64,000 bases of DNA, from the NCBI RefSeq assembly GCF_900112255.1, contig NZ_FOLE01000009.1:62001-126000 (forward strand). The letters run 5' to 3'. Both the position numbers and the translations under genes were made by a program. Every line of letters starts with the position of its first letter. The stretch's first letter is position 1. This document shows positions 1 to 9,733 of this stretch, piece after piece. The notes below the pieces were generated by a model that ran no database searches, had not been told where the DNA came from, and saw only the letters and a list, made by a program, of their open reading frames with translations. The stretch comes from Flexibacter flexilis DSM 6793. Lineage in GTDB: Bacteria > Bacteroidota > Bacteroidia > Cytophagales > Flexibacteraceae.

Positions 1-805
1 GCAATTGCAAATCGTCCTGAATCTCGCCAATGGCCTGATGCAGCAACTCTTTACCCGTTACAAACAAGTTGGCGGGATAAATCGAAATCATGGGTTCGTC
101 GGCAATTTTCAAGCCTGTTTCGGGGTCTATGCGTTGGATGGATTCTATTTCATCTCCCCAAAAAATAAAACGCAAAGCATGGTCGGCGTAGGCTGGAAAT
201 ACTTCAACCGTATCGCCTTTTACCCTGAAATTTCCGCGTTTAAATTCGGCTTCCGTGCGGCTGTACAAAATATCCACGAGTCGGAACAACAACGTATTTC
301 GGCTAATAATGTCGCCTTGCGCAAGGCGCACGATATTTTTTCCGAACTCGGTCGGGTTGCCGATACCATAAATACACGACACAGACGCAACTACAATCAC
401 ATCGCTACGCCCCGACATGAGGGCGGCGGTAGCACTCAATCGCAATCTTTCTATCTCTTCGTTGATGGCCAAATCTTTTTCAATGTACGTGTTCGTAGTC
501 GGCAAAAAAGCCTCTGGTTGGTAATAATCATAGTAGGAAATATAATATTCTACGGCATTTTCTGGAAAAAATTGCTTAAATTCGCCATATAACTGCGCAG
601 CCAATGTTTTGTTATGGCTCAAAATGAGGGTTGGCTTGCCGTGTTTGGCGATAACATTGGCCACCGTGAATGTTTTGCCCGAACCCGTAACGCCCAAAAG
701 GGTTTGGGATTTGTCGCCGCGTTCTAAACCTTCGACTAATTGCTCAATGGCTTTGGGTTGGTCGCCTTGCGGCGTGTAATCCGAAATAAGTTTGAAGCCT
801 GACAT
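1..805 (-). CDS. uvrB: UvrABC system protein B (5' part, truncated by window edge)
   Basis: This is the damage-recognition helicase subunit of nucleotide excision repair; it is loaded by UvrA and recruits UvrC. Reading the minus strand from an ATG at 805 gives MSGFKLISDYTPQGDQPKAI, then the Walker A motif GVTGSGKTFT near residue 40, then LSHNKTLAAQLYGEF and the beta-hairpin start YYISYYDYYQPEA, all diagnostic of UvrB. About 268 codons lie in the window; the rest, with the other helicase motifs and the UVR domain, lies beyond base 1. It is divergent from the carotenoid desaturase gene at 916, so the 110 bp between them should carry both promoters. A long plus-strand frame over this region is only its shadow. 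Confidence 0.97.
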   Translation of the reverse strand, partial: MSGFKLISDYTPQGDQPKAIEQLVEGLERGDKSQTLLGVTGSGKTFTVANVIAKHGKPTLILSHNKTLAAQLYGEFKQFFPENAVEYYISYYDYYQPEAFLPTTNTYIEKDLAINEEIERLRLSATAALMSGRSDVIVVASVSCIYGIGNPTEFGKNIVRLAQGDIISRNTLLFRLVDILYSRTEAEFKRGNFRVKGDTVEVFPAYADHALRFIFWGDEIESIQRIDPETGLKIADEPMISIYPANLFVTGKELLHQAIGEIQDDLQL

Positions 806-915
806 ACAGAAATGGAAATGTGTTTGGTTGGGAAAGAAAAATTGCCGAATAATATTAACACTTTTGGTTGCATTGTAGTTTACTACGACACACGTTTATT
901 TTTAAACACGCACTA

Positions 916-2394
916 ATGAACACTAAAAAAATTGCCATTATTGGCGCAGGCGTTGCGGGCATTGCCGCGGCTATTCGTTTGCGCACCAAAGGCCACGATG
1001 TAGAAGTATTTGAAGCCAACGATTATTTGGGTGGCAAACTCTCGCTACTGGAGCAAGACGGCTACCGCTTTGACGCTGGCCCTTCGCTGTTTACCATGCC
1101 CGAACTGGTAGAAGAGCTTTTTGCGTTAGCTGGCCGAAATATAGACGATTATTTTCATTACCAAAGACTTACAGAAGGTTGTCGCTATTTCTATGAAGAC
1201 GGAACGCGCATTGTTACGCCTACTTCCGCCCAAGATTTTGCGCAAGAAATCGCCAAACAGACAGGCGAACCCGCCGCCAATATTACCAGCTTTCTGAAAC
1301 GTAGTGCCAATTATTACGGTTTGGTTGGCGAATTGTTTTTGTACAAATCTATGCACAAAACCAGCACGTTTCTGAACTGGAAAGCCGCTAAAGCCATCGC
1401 CCAATTGCCGGCACTGGGCATTTTCAAGACCATGCACGAGGCCAACGCCACGCATTTCCGAAACCCTAAAGTAGTTCAGCTTTTCGACCGCTTCGCCACG
1501 TACAACGGCTCAAGCCCTTACCAAACGCCTGCCTTACTGAACATGATTCCGCATTTGGAACACAACAAAGGCGCGTTTTTGCCCAAAGGCGGCATGTATG
1601 CCATTACCGAAAGTTTGAGCCGCTTGGCCAAAGATTTGGGCGTAAAATTCCATTTGAAAAGTAGGGTAGAAAAAATCTTGACGCAGCAAGGCCGCACCGT
1701 CGGGCTGAAAGTAAATGGCCAAGAATTGCCGTTTGAGGCGGTGGTGAGCAATATGGACATGGTGGCCACTTATCGCAAATTATTAGCCCACGAACCCGCT
1801 CCCGAAAAACTTTTGAGCCAACCCAAATCCAGTTCGGCACTGATTTTTTATTGGGGAATAAATAAGCAATTTGAGCAATTAGGACTGCATAACATCTTGT
1901 TTAGCAGGGATTACGCCACAGAGTTTGACCATATTTTTAAACTAAAAACCATTTATGCCGACCCAACCGTTTACATCAACATTACCAGCAAGCACGAGCC
2001 TTCGCACGCTCCCGAAGGCGCAGAAAATTGGTTTGTGATGATAAACGTCCCCAACAATATCGGGCAGGAATGGGATACGCTCATTGCGCAGGCGCGGCGC
2101 GACATTGTCCGCAAAATCAATAGGACTTTGAAGACGGATATAGAAAAACTCATTGTAACGGAAGCAATGTTAGAACCGCGCACGATTGAGAGCCGTACCA
2201 GTTCCGTGAAAGGGGCTTTGTATGGCAACAGTTCTAATAATCGGTATGCGGCATTTTTGCGACACGCGAATTTTTCGGCCAAAATCAAGCACTTATATTT
2301 CTGTGGTGGGAGCGTGCACCCAGGTGGCGGCGTACCGCTTGCTTTGCTTTCGGCGCGTATCATGGCCGAACTTTTGGAAGAGCGTGAGCGTTAA
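916..2394 (+). CDS. CrtI-family carotenoid desaturase, probably CrtD type
   Basis: This is an FAD-dependent carotenoid desaturase of about 492 residues. The N-terminal dinucleotide fold is seen as GAGVAG at residues 10-15 followed by VEVFEANDYLGGK, and the CrtI-family C-terminal signature as GGSVHPGGGVPLALLSAR. The segment FDAGPSLFTMPELVEELF resembles the 1'-hydroxycarotenoid 3',4'-desaturases (CrtD) of Bacteroidota more than phytoene desaturase (CrtI), so a role in making myxol, saproxanthin or flexixanthin-type pigments is likely. No other crt gene is nearby, which leaves the exact substrate open. The start chosen is ATG 916, directly before the FAD motif; a frame open from 868 would only add a leader unrelated to the family. 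Confidence 0.85.
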   Translation: MNTKKIAIIGAGVAGIAAAIRLRTKGHDVEVFEANDYLGGKLSLLEQDGYRFDAGPSLFTMPELVEELFALAGRNIDDYFHYQRLTEGCRYFYEDGTRIVTPTSAQDFAQEIAKQTGEPAANITSFLKRSANYYGLVGELFLYKSMHKTSTFLNWKAAKAIAQLPALGIFKTMHEANATHFRNPKVVQLFDRFATYNGSSPYQTPALLNMIPHLEHNKGAFLPKGGMYAITESLSRLAKDLGVKFHLKSRVEKILTQQGRTVGLKVNGQELPFEAVVSNMDMVATYRKLLAHEPAPEKLLSQPKSSSALIFYWGINKQFEQLGLHNILFSRDYATEFDHIFKLKTIYADPTVYINITSKHEPSHAPEGAENWFVMINVPNNIGQEWDTLIAQARRDIVRKINRTLKTDIEKLIVTEAMLEPRTIESRTSSVKGALYGNSSNNRYAAFLRHANFSAKIKHLYFCGGSVHPGGGVPLALLSARIMAELLEERER

Positions 2395-2456
2395 GGCGTT
2401 GTGTTTTTAGTATTTTTCCGTTAGCTTTGAACAAAAGCGTTTTATTTTAATACATT

Positions 2457-3722
2457 ATGGACGACCCCTATCCCTCCTTAATCTTCGGTTTGTTTGCTTT
2501 GTTGCTGGCCGCTGTGCTGTCGGCGATGATGTGGGTACTGACGGCCTCCCAATGGTGGCAGGCCAAGCATTTGAAAGTTGCCCAAAGCCTTAACGAACGA
2601 ATCCTTACTTATTTTTCGCGCCATTTGCTGCGCCTCGTGCTTACCATCAAGACAGCACATTATGCGGCATTGGGGGCGGCGGTGCTGGCTTTTATGCAGA
2701 CGGCCAACCAATGGCTACAAATTACTTTAGCTCCCGTACACGACAGTCTCGACATTTTTTTGTTGGGTCTGATGGCTTTGCTGCTGGCGTTTGTGTATGT
2801 GGCATTTAGTAGCTTGGCTATCAGGGGTTTTTCGGAATATGCTCCCAACGATTTTATGAACTGGGCGGCATTGCCGCTCTATACTTTGTATTTGGTGCTG
2901 TACCCTGTGGTGGAACTTATGCGGCGTTGGGTGCTTTTACAAAACAAACAAAACATTAGTCCCGAATCTAAATTAGCTCCGTTGGCCGTTGGGTTGCACA
3001 CGTGGGCGATGCCGTTGCTTTCTGCCCAAAACGACACCACACAAAACTCGCTAAGTGTTCAGATTTACCGCAATGCTTTGGAGTTACCTACGTTGCGTGT
3101 GCGCGACTGCATGATTCCGCGTACGGAAATTGCGGCCATCGACAAAAACAACGACGTAGAGGCATTGGCGCAAAAATTTATCGAAACAGGTTATTCTAAA
3201 ATTTTGGTGTACGAAGAAAGTATTGACAATATCGTGGGATATTGTCATAGCTCAGAGCTTTTCAAAAAACCCAAAAGCATTGACCAAATTCTGACGACTG
3301 TACCAAGCGTGCCCGAAACCATGTCGGCGGAAGATTTGCTGTTATTTTTTAACAAAGAACACCGCAGTATTGCCGTCGTGATAGATGAGTTTGGCGGAAC
3401 GGCTGGCCTGATTTGTATTGAAGATGTAATGGAAGAAATTTTTGGGGAAATAAAAGACGAACACGACGAAGACACGCTCGAAGAAAAGGCATTGGCCGAA
3501 AATATGTACTTGCTCAACGCGCGTTTGGAAGTTTATTACCTAAACCAAAAATATGATTGGCAAATTCCTGAAGGCGATTACGAGACGTTGGGCGGTTATA
3601 TTTTATCCATTTACGAAAATATTCCCGATGTCGGGACGGTGGTAGAAGCTCCGCCTTTTAGTTTTAAGATTCTGGGCAAAACCGATGCGCGTTTGCATTT
3701 GGTGGAAATGACGATTTTGTAA
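2457..3722 (+). CDS. GldE-like CNNM/CorC-family membrane protein with CBS pair
   Basis: A 421-residue protein with hydrophobic N-terminal segments (about residues 5-160), a CBS pair (starting at MIPRTEIAAID near residue 219 and ending at FGGTAGLICIEDVMEEIFGE near residue 325) and a C-terminal CorC_HlyC/transporter-associated domain. This is the layout of the HlyC/CorC family, which in Bacteroidota includes the gliding-associated protein GldE. The N-terminal DUF21 region is divergent: the usual SGAEVALFSL-like stretch at the start is replaced by SAMMWVLTASQWW. GldD is not next to it, so the GldE label is tentative. A divalent-cation transport or regulatory role is the family expectation. It starts 62 bp after the crtD-like gene, so co-transcription is possible. 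Confidence 0.75.
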   Translation: MDDPYPSLIFGLFALLLAAVLSAMMWVLTASQWWQAKHLKVAQSLNERILTYFSRHLLRLVLTIKTAHYAALGAAVLAFMQTANQWLQITLAPVHDSLDIFLLGLMALLLAFVYVAFSSLAIRGFSEYAPNDFMNWAALPLYTLYLVLYPVVELMRRWVLLQNKQNISPESKLAPLAVGLHTWAMPLLSAQNDTTQNSLSVQIYRNALELPTLRVRDCMIPRTEIAAIDKNNDVEALAQKFIETGYSKILVYEESIDNIVGYCHSSELFKKPKSIDQILTTVPSVPETMSAEDLLLFFNKEHRSIAVVIDEFGGTAGLICIEDVMEEIFGEIKDEHDEDTLEEKALAENMYLLNARLEVYYLNQKYDWQIPEGDYETLGGYILSIYENIPDVGTVVEAPPFSFKILGKTDARLHLVEMTIL

Positions 3723-3889
3723 AAAGAATACATATAGTTATTTGTTACTAATTTAATTCTAATTTTTTAAAGTCCACAAACCATTAGTCAGCCACAAACG
3801 CCGTTTTTAACGTGTTGTTTTGTGGCTTATCGTTTTTTGTTTTAGTATTGCCAATTATCGTAACCAATTTTTTATAATTCCAACTTCTT

Positions 3890-6800
3890 ATGCTAAAGAA
3901 AACAATTATTCTTTCGATGGGAATGGCGTTGGCTTTGGGTGTGGTGCAAGCGCAGAAAAAAGCACCAGCCAAGAAGCCTTCCGCAACAGCTGTTGCACCT
4001 AAAAAAGAAGCGGCTGCTAAACCAGCTGCCGCACCTGCCAAACTTGGCGACGGAACACGCTTTATCGAAAAAGTAACTCGTAAAGGCGACGAAATTATCA
4101 TCCCTTACGAAAAATATGAATTGGCCAACGGTCTTACGTTGGTGATTCATGAAGACCATTCTGATCCGGTGGTTCACGTGGATGTAACCTATCACGTGGG
4201 TTCGGCGCGCGAGCAAATTGGCAAATCTGGTTTTGCGCACTTCTTCGAACACATGATGTTTCAGGGCTCTGACCACGTAGCTGACGAAGAGCACTTTAAA
4301 ATCGTGTCGGAGTCGGGCGGAACGCTCAACGGTACAACCAACCGCGACCGTACCAATTATTTCGAGACAATGCCAAGCAATCAGTTAGAAACGGCCCTTT
4401 GGCTTGAAGCTGACCGCATGGGCTTTTTGCTTGATGCCGTTACGCAGAAGAAATTTGAAGTGCAACGTGCTACCGTAAAAAATGAACGCGGCCAAAACTA
4501 CGACAATCGTCCTTACGGCTTGGCGAGTGAATATGCAGCCAAAACATTATATCCTTACGGCCATCCGTATTCTTGGCTTACTATCGGTTATATCGAAGAT
4601 TTGAACCGTGTGGACGTACAAGACCTTAAAAACTTCTTTTTACGTTGGTATGGCCCGAACAATGCCGTAGTTACGGTGGGCGGCGATGTAAAACCAGCCG
4701 AAGTAATTAGTTTGGTAGAAAAATATTTTGGCTCGATTCCACGCGGTCCAGAAGTAAAGAAAATGAGTTTGCCAGCCCCAGTGTTGGAGTCAGACCGTTA
4801 TGTTTCTTACGAAGACAACGTTCGTTTCCCATTGATGCAAATGGTATTCCCAACTGTTCCCAATTACCATCCAGACGAAGTGGCTTTGGACTGTTTGGCT
4901 GAAATTTTGGGCGGTAGCAATACATCTCTTTTTTACCAACGTTTTGTAAAAGCTCAAAATGCGTTGCAAGCGCAAGTGTATCATCCAGCCTTTGAATTGT
5001 CGGGCGAATTTACGGTAACTGTATTGCCGTTCCCTGGTAAAGGTTTGGCCGATATGGAGAAAATGGTTCGTGAAACATTCGTTGAATTTGAGAAACGCGG
5101 CGTAACTGACGACGATTTGAAACGCTTCAAAGCAAACTATGAAGTACAGTCTATTGAAGGTTTGGCCAGCGTAAGTGGTAAAGTTTCAAGATTAGCTTCG
5201 TTACAAACTTTTACAGGGAATGCCAATTACAGTGTAAAAGATATTGAAGCACATCGTAAGCTTACCAAAGAAGATGTAATGCGTGTGTATAACCAATACA
5301 TTAAAGGCAAAAAAGCGGTGATTACGAGCGTAGTACCAAAAGGTAAAACAGATTTGGTTGCAGCTCCAAACAACTTCACGCCAGACGGTAGCAAATACCA
5401 AGCTCCAGCCGACGAGTACAAAGGATTGGTTTATAACAAAGCTAAAGATAACTTTGATCGTAGCAAACGCCCTGCCGCTGGTGCAAATCCTGTGGTAAAT
5501 GTGCCTGATTATTGGCAAGATAAATTCCCGAACGGAATCCGTGCTATCGGTACTTATACCGACGAGTTGCCGATGACTTCTATCCTGATGAGTGTAAAAT
5601 GCGGCCACCGCATGGAAGCCCTCGACCCAACGAAAGCAGGTGTAGCGCAATTAGTGGCGGGAATGCTCGAAGAAGCAAGCGAGAAATACACAGCCGAAGA
5701 GTTGAGCAGCGAACTTGAAAAATTAGGTAGTAGCATTAGCGTAAGTGCTGGTAACAATGAAATTGCTATCGAAATTACGGCACTTACCAAAAATCTTGAT
5801 GCGACTTTGCGCCTTGCTGAGCAACGTATTTTGCATCCACGTTTCGACAAAGAAGACTTTGAGCGTTTGAAAAATCAACAGCTAGAAGGTATCGCCAATC
5901 AAGCCAACCAGCCTGTAGCTATTGCCAACGCCGTATATAACCGTTTGCTTTATGGTGAAGGCAATATTTTGGCTGTTCCTACCGCTGGTACAGTGAAAAC
6001 TGTAGAAAATATCACGCTGGATGATGTGAAGAAATATTACAAAGATTATTTCTCTCCATCCCTTACTAGTTTGGTGGTAGTAGGTAATGTTACGGGTGAG
6101 TCTATTATGCCTAAATTAGATTTCTTGGCTCGTTGGAAAGGCGAAAAAGTAAAACGCGCCCCAGTACAACTTACGCCAAAAATTGAGAAAACACGTATTT
6201 TCTTAGTGGACAAAGAAAAAGCACCACAATCAGAAATTCGTATTGGCTATATCGCCATGAAATACGATGCTACGGGTAAGTATTACAAAGCAAAACTCAT
6301 GAACTACATTTTGGGTGGTGCGTTTAACAGCCGTATCAACTTGAATTTGCGCGAAGACAAAGGCTATACTTACGGTGCGCGTTCGGGCTTTAGCGGTTCA
6401 GATATTGCAGGGCCATTCACGGCTTCGGCAGGCGTAAAAGGCAATGTAACGGATAGTGCTATCATTGAGTTTATCAAAGAAATTAAACTTTATGCTGACA
6501 AAGGTATTACACCAGAAGAGCTTGAGTTTACCAAACGTTCTATCGGCCAATCAGAAGCTCTTAAATACGAAACGCAAATCCAAAAAGCGTATTTCTTAGG
6601 CCAAATCATTGATTACGGTCTCGATCGCAACTATACTCAAAAACAAAACGAGGTTTTAGAAAAAATTGCTCGCGGCGAAATCAATATGTTGGCACACAAC
6701 CTGTTGCCTGTGGACAAGATGAACATCGTGGTAGTAGGCGATAAAGCAAGTCTTAAAGACAAGCTCGTGAAGTTGGGCTACGAAGTGGTAGAGTTGACTA

Positions 6801-6925
6801 AAGATGGTGAAGTAGTGGAAGGTGCTAATTTTACGCTTCCTGTCATGCCAAAACCAGAACCTGCTCGCAATCCAAAGACTGCTGAGCTACCAAAACATAG
6901 CCAAGATAAAAAAATGGAGCCGTAA
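3890..6925 (+). CDS. M16 family zinc metallopeptidase, two-domain (pitrilysin-like)
   Basis: An exported peptidase of 1011 residues. A signal peptide (MLKKTIILSMGMALALGVVQAQ) is followed by an Ala/Lys/Pro-rich linker and two M16 halves. The inverted zinc motif HFFEH lies at residues 117-121, inside GFAHFFEHMMFQGS, and a downstream glutamate in the VKNERGQNYDNRP region is the expected third ligand. The second half (from about residue 530, NGIRAIGTYTDELPMTS) lacks HxxEH, as is usual for the inactive half of the clamshell. It probably degrades peptides in the periplasm. The start is the ATG that opens the signal peptide. An imperfect hairpin lies just downstream at about 6956-7000. Confidence 0.95.
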   Translation: MLKKTIILSMGMALALGVVQAQKKAPAKKPSATAVAPKKEAAAKPAAAPAKLGDGTRFIEKVTRKGDEIIIPYEKYELANGLTLVIHEDHSDPVVHVDVTYHVGSAREQIGKSGFAHFFEHMMFQGSDHVADEEHFKIVSESGGTLNGTTNRDRTNYFETMPSNQLETALWLEADRMGFLLDAVTQKKFEVQRATVKNERGQNYDNRPYGLASEYAAKTLYPYGHPYSWLTIGYIEDLNRVDVQDLKNFFLRWYGPNNAVVTVGGDVKPAEVISLVEKYFGSIPRGPEVKKMSLPAPVLESDRYVSYEDNVRFPLMQMVFPTVPNYHPDEVALDCLAEILGGSNTSLFYQRFVKAQNALQAQVYHPAFELSGEFTVTVLPFPGKGLADMEKMVRETFVEFEKRGVTDDDLKRFKANYEVQSIEGLASVSGKVSRLASLQTFTGNANYSVKDIEAHRKLTKEDVMRVYNQYIKGKKAVITSVVPKGKTDLVAAPNNFTPDGSKYQAPADEYKGLVYNKAKDNFDRSKRPAAGANPVVNVPDYWQDKFPNGIRAIGTYTDELPMTSILMSVKCGHRMEALDPTKAGVAQLVAGMLEEASEKYTAEELSSELEKLGSSISVSAGNNEIAIEITALTKNLDATLRLAEQRILHPRFDKEDFERLKNQQLEGIANQANQPVAIANAVYNRLLYGEGNILAVPTAGTVKTVENITLDDVKKYYKDYFSPSLTSLVVVGNVTGESIMPKLDFLARWKGEKVKRAPVQLTPKIEKTRIFLVDKEKAPQSEIRIGYIAMKYDATGKYYKAKLMNYILGGAFNSRINLNLREDKGYTYGARSGFSGSDIAGPFTASAGVKGNVTDSAIIEFIKEIKLYADKGITPEELEFTKRSIGQSEALKYETQIQKAYFLGQIIDYGLDRNYTQKQNEVLEKIARGEINMLAHNLLPVDKMNIVVVGDKASLKDKLVKLGYEVVELTKDGEVVEGANFTLPVMPKPEPARNPKTAELPKHSQDKKMEP

Positions 6926-6955
6926 TAATGTTATAGCTTATTAAATGGTTATAGA

Positions 6956-7000
6956 CCCACAAACCCTCAGCCTTTTTCGATAGGTTGGGGGTTTTGTGTT
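6956..7000 (+). terminator. Possible terminator after the M16 peptidase gene
   Basis: An imperfect inverted repeat, CACAAACCCTCAGCC pairing with GGTTGGGGGTTTTGTG around a 10-nt loop, lies about 30 bp after the stop codon. The trailing T run is weak, so termination is likely but not certain. Confidence 0.4.
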
Positions 7001-7046
7001 ATGGGGAATTTTGTGCCCCAATATTCTATTGTCTATCTTTATTAGT

Positions 7047-7054
7047 TATGTTTG
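7047..7054 (+). promoter_or_regulatory. Candidate -7 element (TATGTTTG) for the M1 aminopeptidase gene
   Basis: An exact match to the Bacteroidota -7 consensus TAnnTTTG, 65 bp before the ATG at 7120. A TTG lies at 7029-7031, but its 15-nt spacing is short for this promoter class. Confidence 0.35.
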
Positions 7055-7119
7055 TGAATTAAAGTGATACAAACTCTAATTATTCTTGCACTACATTAAT
7101 CCGTAAGAAAACGTCAGCT

Positions 7120-9687
7120 ATGAGATTATCTTTTCATATAAAATTACACTGGCTCTTAGCCATTGCCTCTGCAATAGTTGGTTGCCAGTCTATCGGTCGA
7201 AACACACAGCCCAAAACTACCGCCGCCGTTGCTACTATTACCACAGACACCACGAAATCAACCAAAAAAGAACCGCCTGTGTGGGCTGCCAAAAAATACG
7301 GTTACAACCCATCGCGCACGCTTAAAAATGACTTGGTGCACACCAAATTGGAAGTAGAATTGGATTGGAAAAAACGCTATTTGTTGGGTGTGGCTACGCT
7401 TACACTTCGTCCGCATTTTTTCCCACAAAATACTTTAGAACTCGATGCCAAAGGTTTTGATATAAAATCGGTAAAACTTTTGGTTTCGGATAAAAAATCT
7501 AAGCTGCTCAAATACAATTACAACAATACCCAAATGACCATTTACTTGGACACACTCTACACGTGTACCGACGAGTACCGCGTAGAAATCGAGTATGTGG
7601 CCAAGCCCGACGAGTTGGTTACCAAAGGCAGCGCGGCTATTACTTCCGACAAAGGGCTGTATTTTATCAACCCCGACGGCACAGACCCCGACAAACCGCG
7701 CCAAGTCTGGACGCAAGGCGAAACGCAATCGGCTTCTTGTTGGTTTCCGACCATCGATTCGCCCAACCAACGTTGCACCGACGAGATACACATTACCGTA
7801 GATACGAATTTCGTAACACTGTCTAACGGCCTTTTGGTGTATTCTACTCAAAACCCCGACGGCACACGCACCGACGTTTGGGAACAAAAGAAACCTCACG
7901 CACCGTATTTGTTTACGATGGTAGTCGGCGATTTTGCCATTATCAAAGACCGTTGGCGCAACAAAGAGGTGAACTATTATGTAGAACCCAAATACGCGCC
8001 TTATGGCAAAGCTATTTTTGGCCACACGCCCGAAATGATAGAGTTTTTCTCCCAAAAACTGGGCGTTGATTTTGTGTGGGACAAATATTCGCAAGTGGTG
8101 GTGCGCGATTTCGTGTCGGGCGCGATGGAAAATACCTCCGCTTCTACGTTTATGGAGGCCGTGCAGTCCGACGACCGCGCCTTGCTCGACCAAGATTGGG
8201 ACGGCATCATTGCACATGAGCTTTTTCATCAATGGTTTGGCGATTTGGTTACCTGCGAATCGTGGTCAAATTTGCCGCTCAACGAGTCGTTTGCCAATTA
8301 TTCAGAGTATTTGTGGGCTGAGCATAAGTTTGGCATCGAACAAGCCGACTTCGACGGCCAACAAGAAAAGCAACAATATTTCCGCGAGTCACAACGCAAA
8401 CGCGAACCGTTGATTCGCTACTACTACAACGACCGCGAACAAATGTTTGACAGCCACTCTTACGCCAAAGGTGGCCGCGTGCTGCACATGTTGCGCAAGT
8501 ACGTGGGCGATGAAGCATTTTTTGAAAGTATCAAACGCTATTTACTTAAAAATCAGTTTAGTTCCGTAGAAATTCATAACCTGCGCTTGGCTTTCGAGGA
8601 GGTTACGGGCGAAGATTTGAATTGGTTTTTTAACCAATGGTTTATGTCGGCAGGCCACCCCGAACTGGAAGTTAATTACAGCTATTCGGACAAAAAAGTA
8701 TGGCTAAAAGTGCGCCAAACGCAAGACAGTCTTTATTCGCCTAAAACCTACCGTTTGCCGCTGAAAGTAGATATTTGGGTGAAAAACCAAAAACTCCGCT
8801 ACCCGATTACCATCGACGAACGCGAGCAGGAATTTACTTTTGCCGTGGACTCTGTGCCACAACTTTTGGTTTTTGATGGCGAGCAGCAACTTTTGGCCAG
8901 CATCGACCAAACCAAAACGCAAGACGAATTGCGTTTTCAATATTATCACGGCGACAAAATGAAGTTGCGATTGGACGCGCTACGTGCTTTGGACGAAGAC
9001 AATAGCCCCGAAACGCAAGCAATGTTATCGGCGGCTCTTTCCGACCGTTTTTGGGCGATACGCGTCGAGGCTTTGCAGGTAATGGCCGAACTTGATTCGC
9101 AATTGGTGGCCAATAATGCCCAGAAAATGAAGGATTTGGCTAAAAACGACCCTAAAGCTGCCGTGCGTGCCGAAGCCTTTCGCACGTTGCAACGCCTCCA
9201 AGATAGCGGCTTGCAAAGTACGTTTGCGGCTGGCCTTTCCGACCGTTCTTATGATGCTTCCGCCGCCGCGCTGGAAGGTTATATCAAAACCAAGCCGTCG
9301 GATATTGAGGCAAAAATTGCAGACTTTGAAGCCCAAAAACATCCGTACATTGCGCCAGTAGCTGCCGAATATTATGCCCAAAAAACAGATAGCACTTATT
9401 ACAATTGGTTTACGGACAAAATAAAAACAGGTTCTAAAGACGAAATGTACGGAGTGTTACAAAGCTTTGCTGTTTATTTGCTCAAAATGTCGAAAGCCAA
9501 ACAGGCCGAAGGCGTTGCGCTGATTGTAAGCACTGCCCAAAACAGCAAAGCGTCTATGTTACGATTTGCAGCTTATCAGGCTTTGGGAATTTTGTCGGAA
9601 GTGGCTGGCGTAGAGCAACACAAAGTCGCCATTCGTGAGGCCGAAACCGACCCCGAACTCAAAAAGATTTATGAGTATTTTCGTTAA
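7120..9687 (+). CDS. M1 family aminopeptidase lipoprotein with C-terminal HEAT-like region
   Basis: A gluzincin aminopeptidase of 855 residues. The substrate-binding GAMEN motif is at residues 334-338, the zinc site HELFH at 366-370, and the third ligand is E389 in NESFANYSEY, the spacing expected for family M1. The N-terminus WLLAIASAIVGCQS has a lipobox with C22, so it is probably lipid-anchored in the envelope. After about residue 610 the sequence becomes a set of helical repeats (such as LDALRALDEDNSPETQAML) resembling HEAT repeats, which is common in Bacteroidota members. It has its own candidate promoter and is followed 46 bp later by mutS. It probably trims peptides produced by exported proteases such as the M16 enzyme just upstream. 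Confidence 0.95.
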   Translation: MRLSFHIKLHWLLAIASAIVGCQSIGRNTQPKTTAAVATITTDTTKSTKKEPPVWAAKKYGYNPSRTLKNDLVHTKLEVELDWKKRYLLGVATLTLRPHFFPQNTLELDAKGFDIKSVKLLVSDKKSKLLKYNYNNTQMTIYLDTLYTCTDEYRVEIEYVAKPDELVTKGSAAITSDKGLYFINPDGTDPDKPRQVWTQGETQSASCWFPTIDSPNQRCTDEIHITVDTNFVTLSNGLLVYSTQNPDGTRTDVWEQKKPHAPYLFTMVVGDFAIIKDRWRNKEVNYYVEPKYAPYGKAIFGHTPEMIEFFSQKLGVDFVWDKYSQVVVRDFVSGAMENTSASTFMEAVQSDDRALLDQDWDGIIAHELFHQWFGDLVTCESWSNLPLNESFANYSEYLWAEHKFGIEQADFDGQQEKQQYFRESQRKREPLIRYYYNDREQMFDSHSYAKGGRVLHMLRKYVGDEAFFESIKRYLLKNQFSSVEIHNLRLAFEEVTGEDLNWFFNQWFMSAGHPELEVNYSYSDKKVWLKVRQTQDSLYSPKTYRLPLKVDIWVKNQKLRYPITIDEREQEFTFAVDSVPQLLVFDGEQQLLASIDQTKTQDELRFQYYHGDKMKLRLDALRALDEDNSPETQAMLSAALSDRFWAIRVEALQVMAELDSQLVANNAQKMKDLAKNDPKAAVRAEAFRTLQRLQDSGLQSTFAAGLSDRSYDASAAALEGYIKTKPSDIEAKIADFEAQKHPYIAPVAAEYYAQKTDSTYYNWFTDKIKTGSKDEMYGVLQSFAVYLLKMSKAKQAEGVALIVSTAQNSKASMLRFAAYQALGILSEVAGVEQHKVAIREAETDPELKKIYEYFR

Positions 9688-9733
9688 GAAAAATAAAATA
9701 TAAAGTACAGATTTTCAGATATTTAATTTTAAA

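Noticed and set aside
5-592. Plus-strand open frame at the window start
   Set aside because: It is the shadow of uvrB, whose conserved motifs read on the minus strand.
7435-8232. Long minus-strand frame inside the M1 aminopeptidase gene
   Set aside because: The plus strand carries GAMEN and HELFH in frame; the minus frame has no family character.
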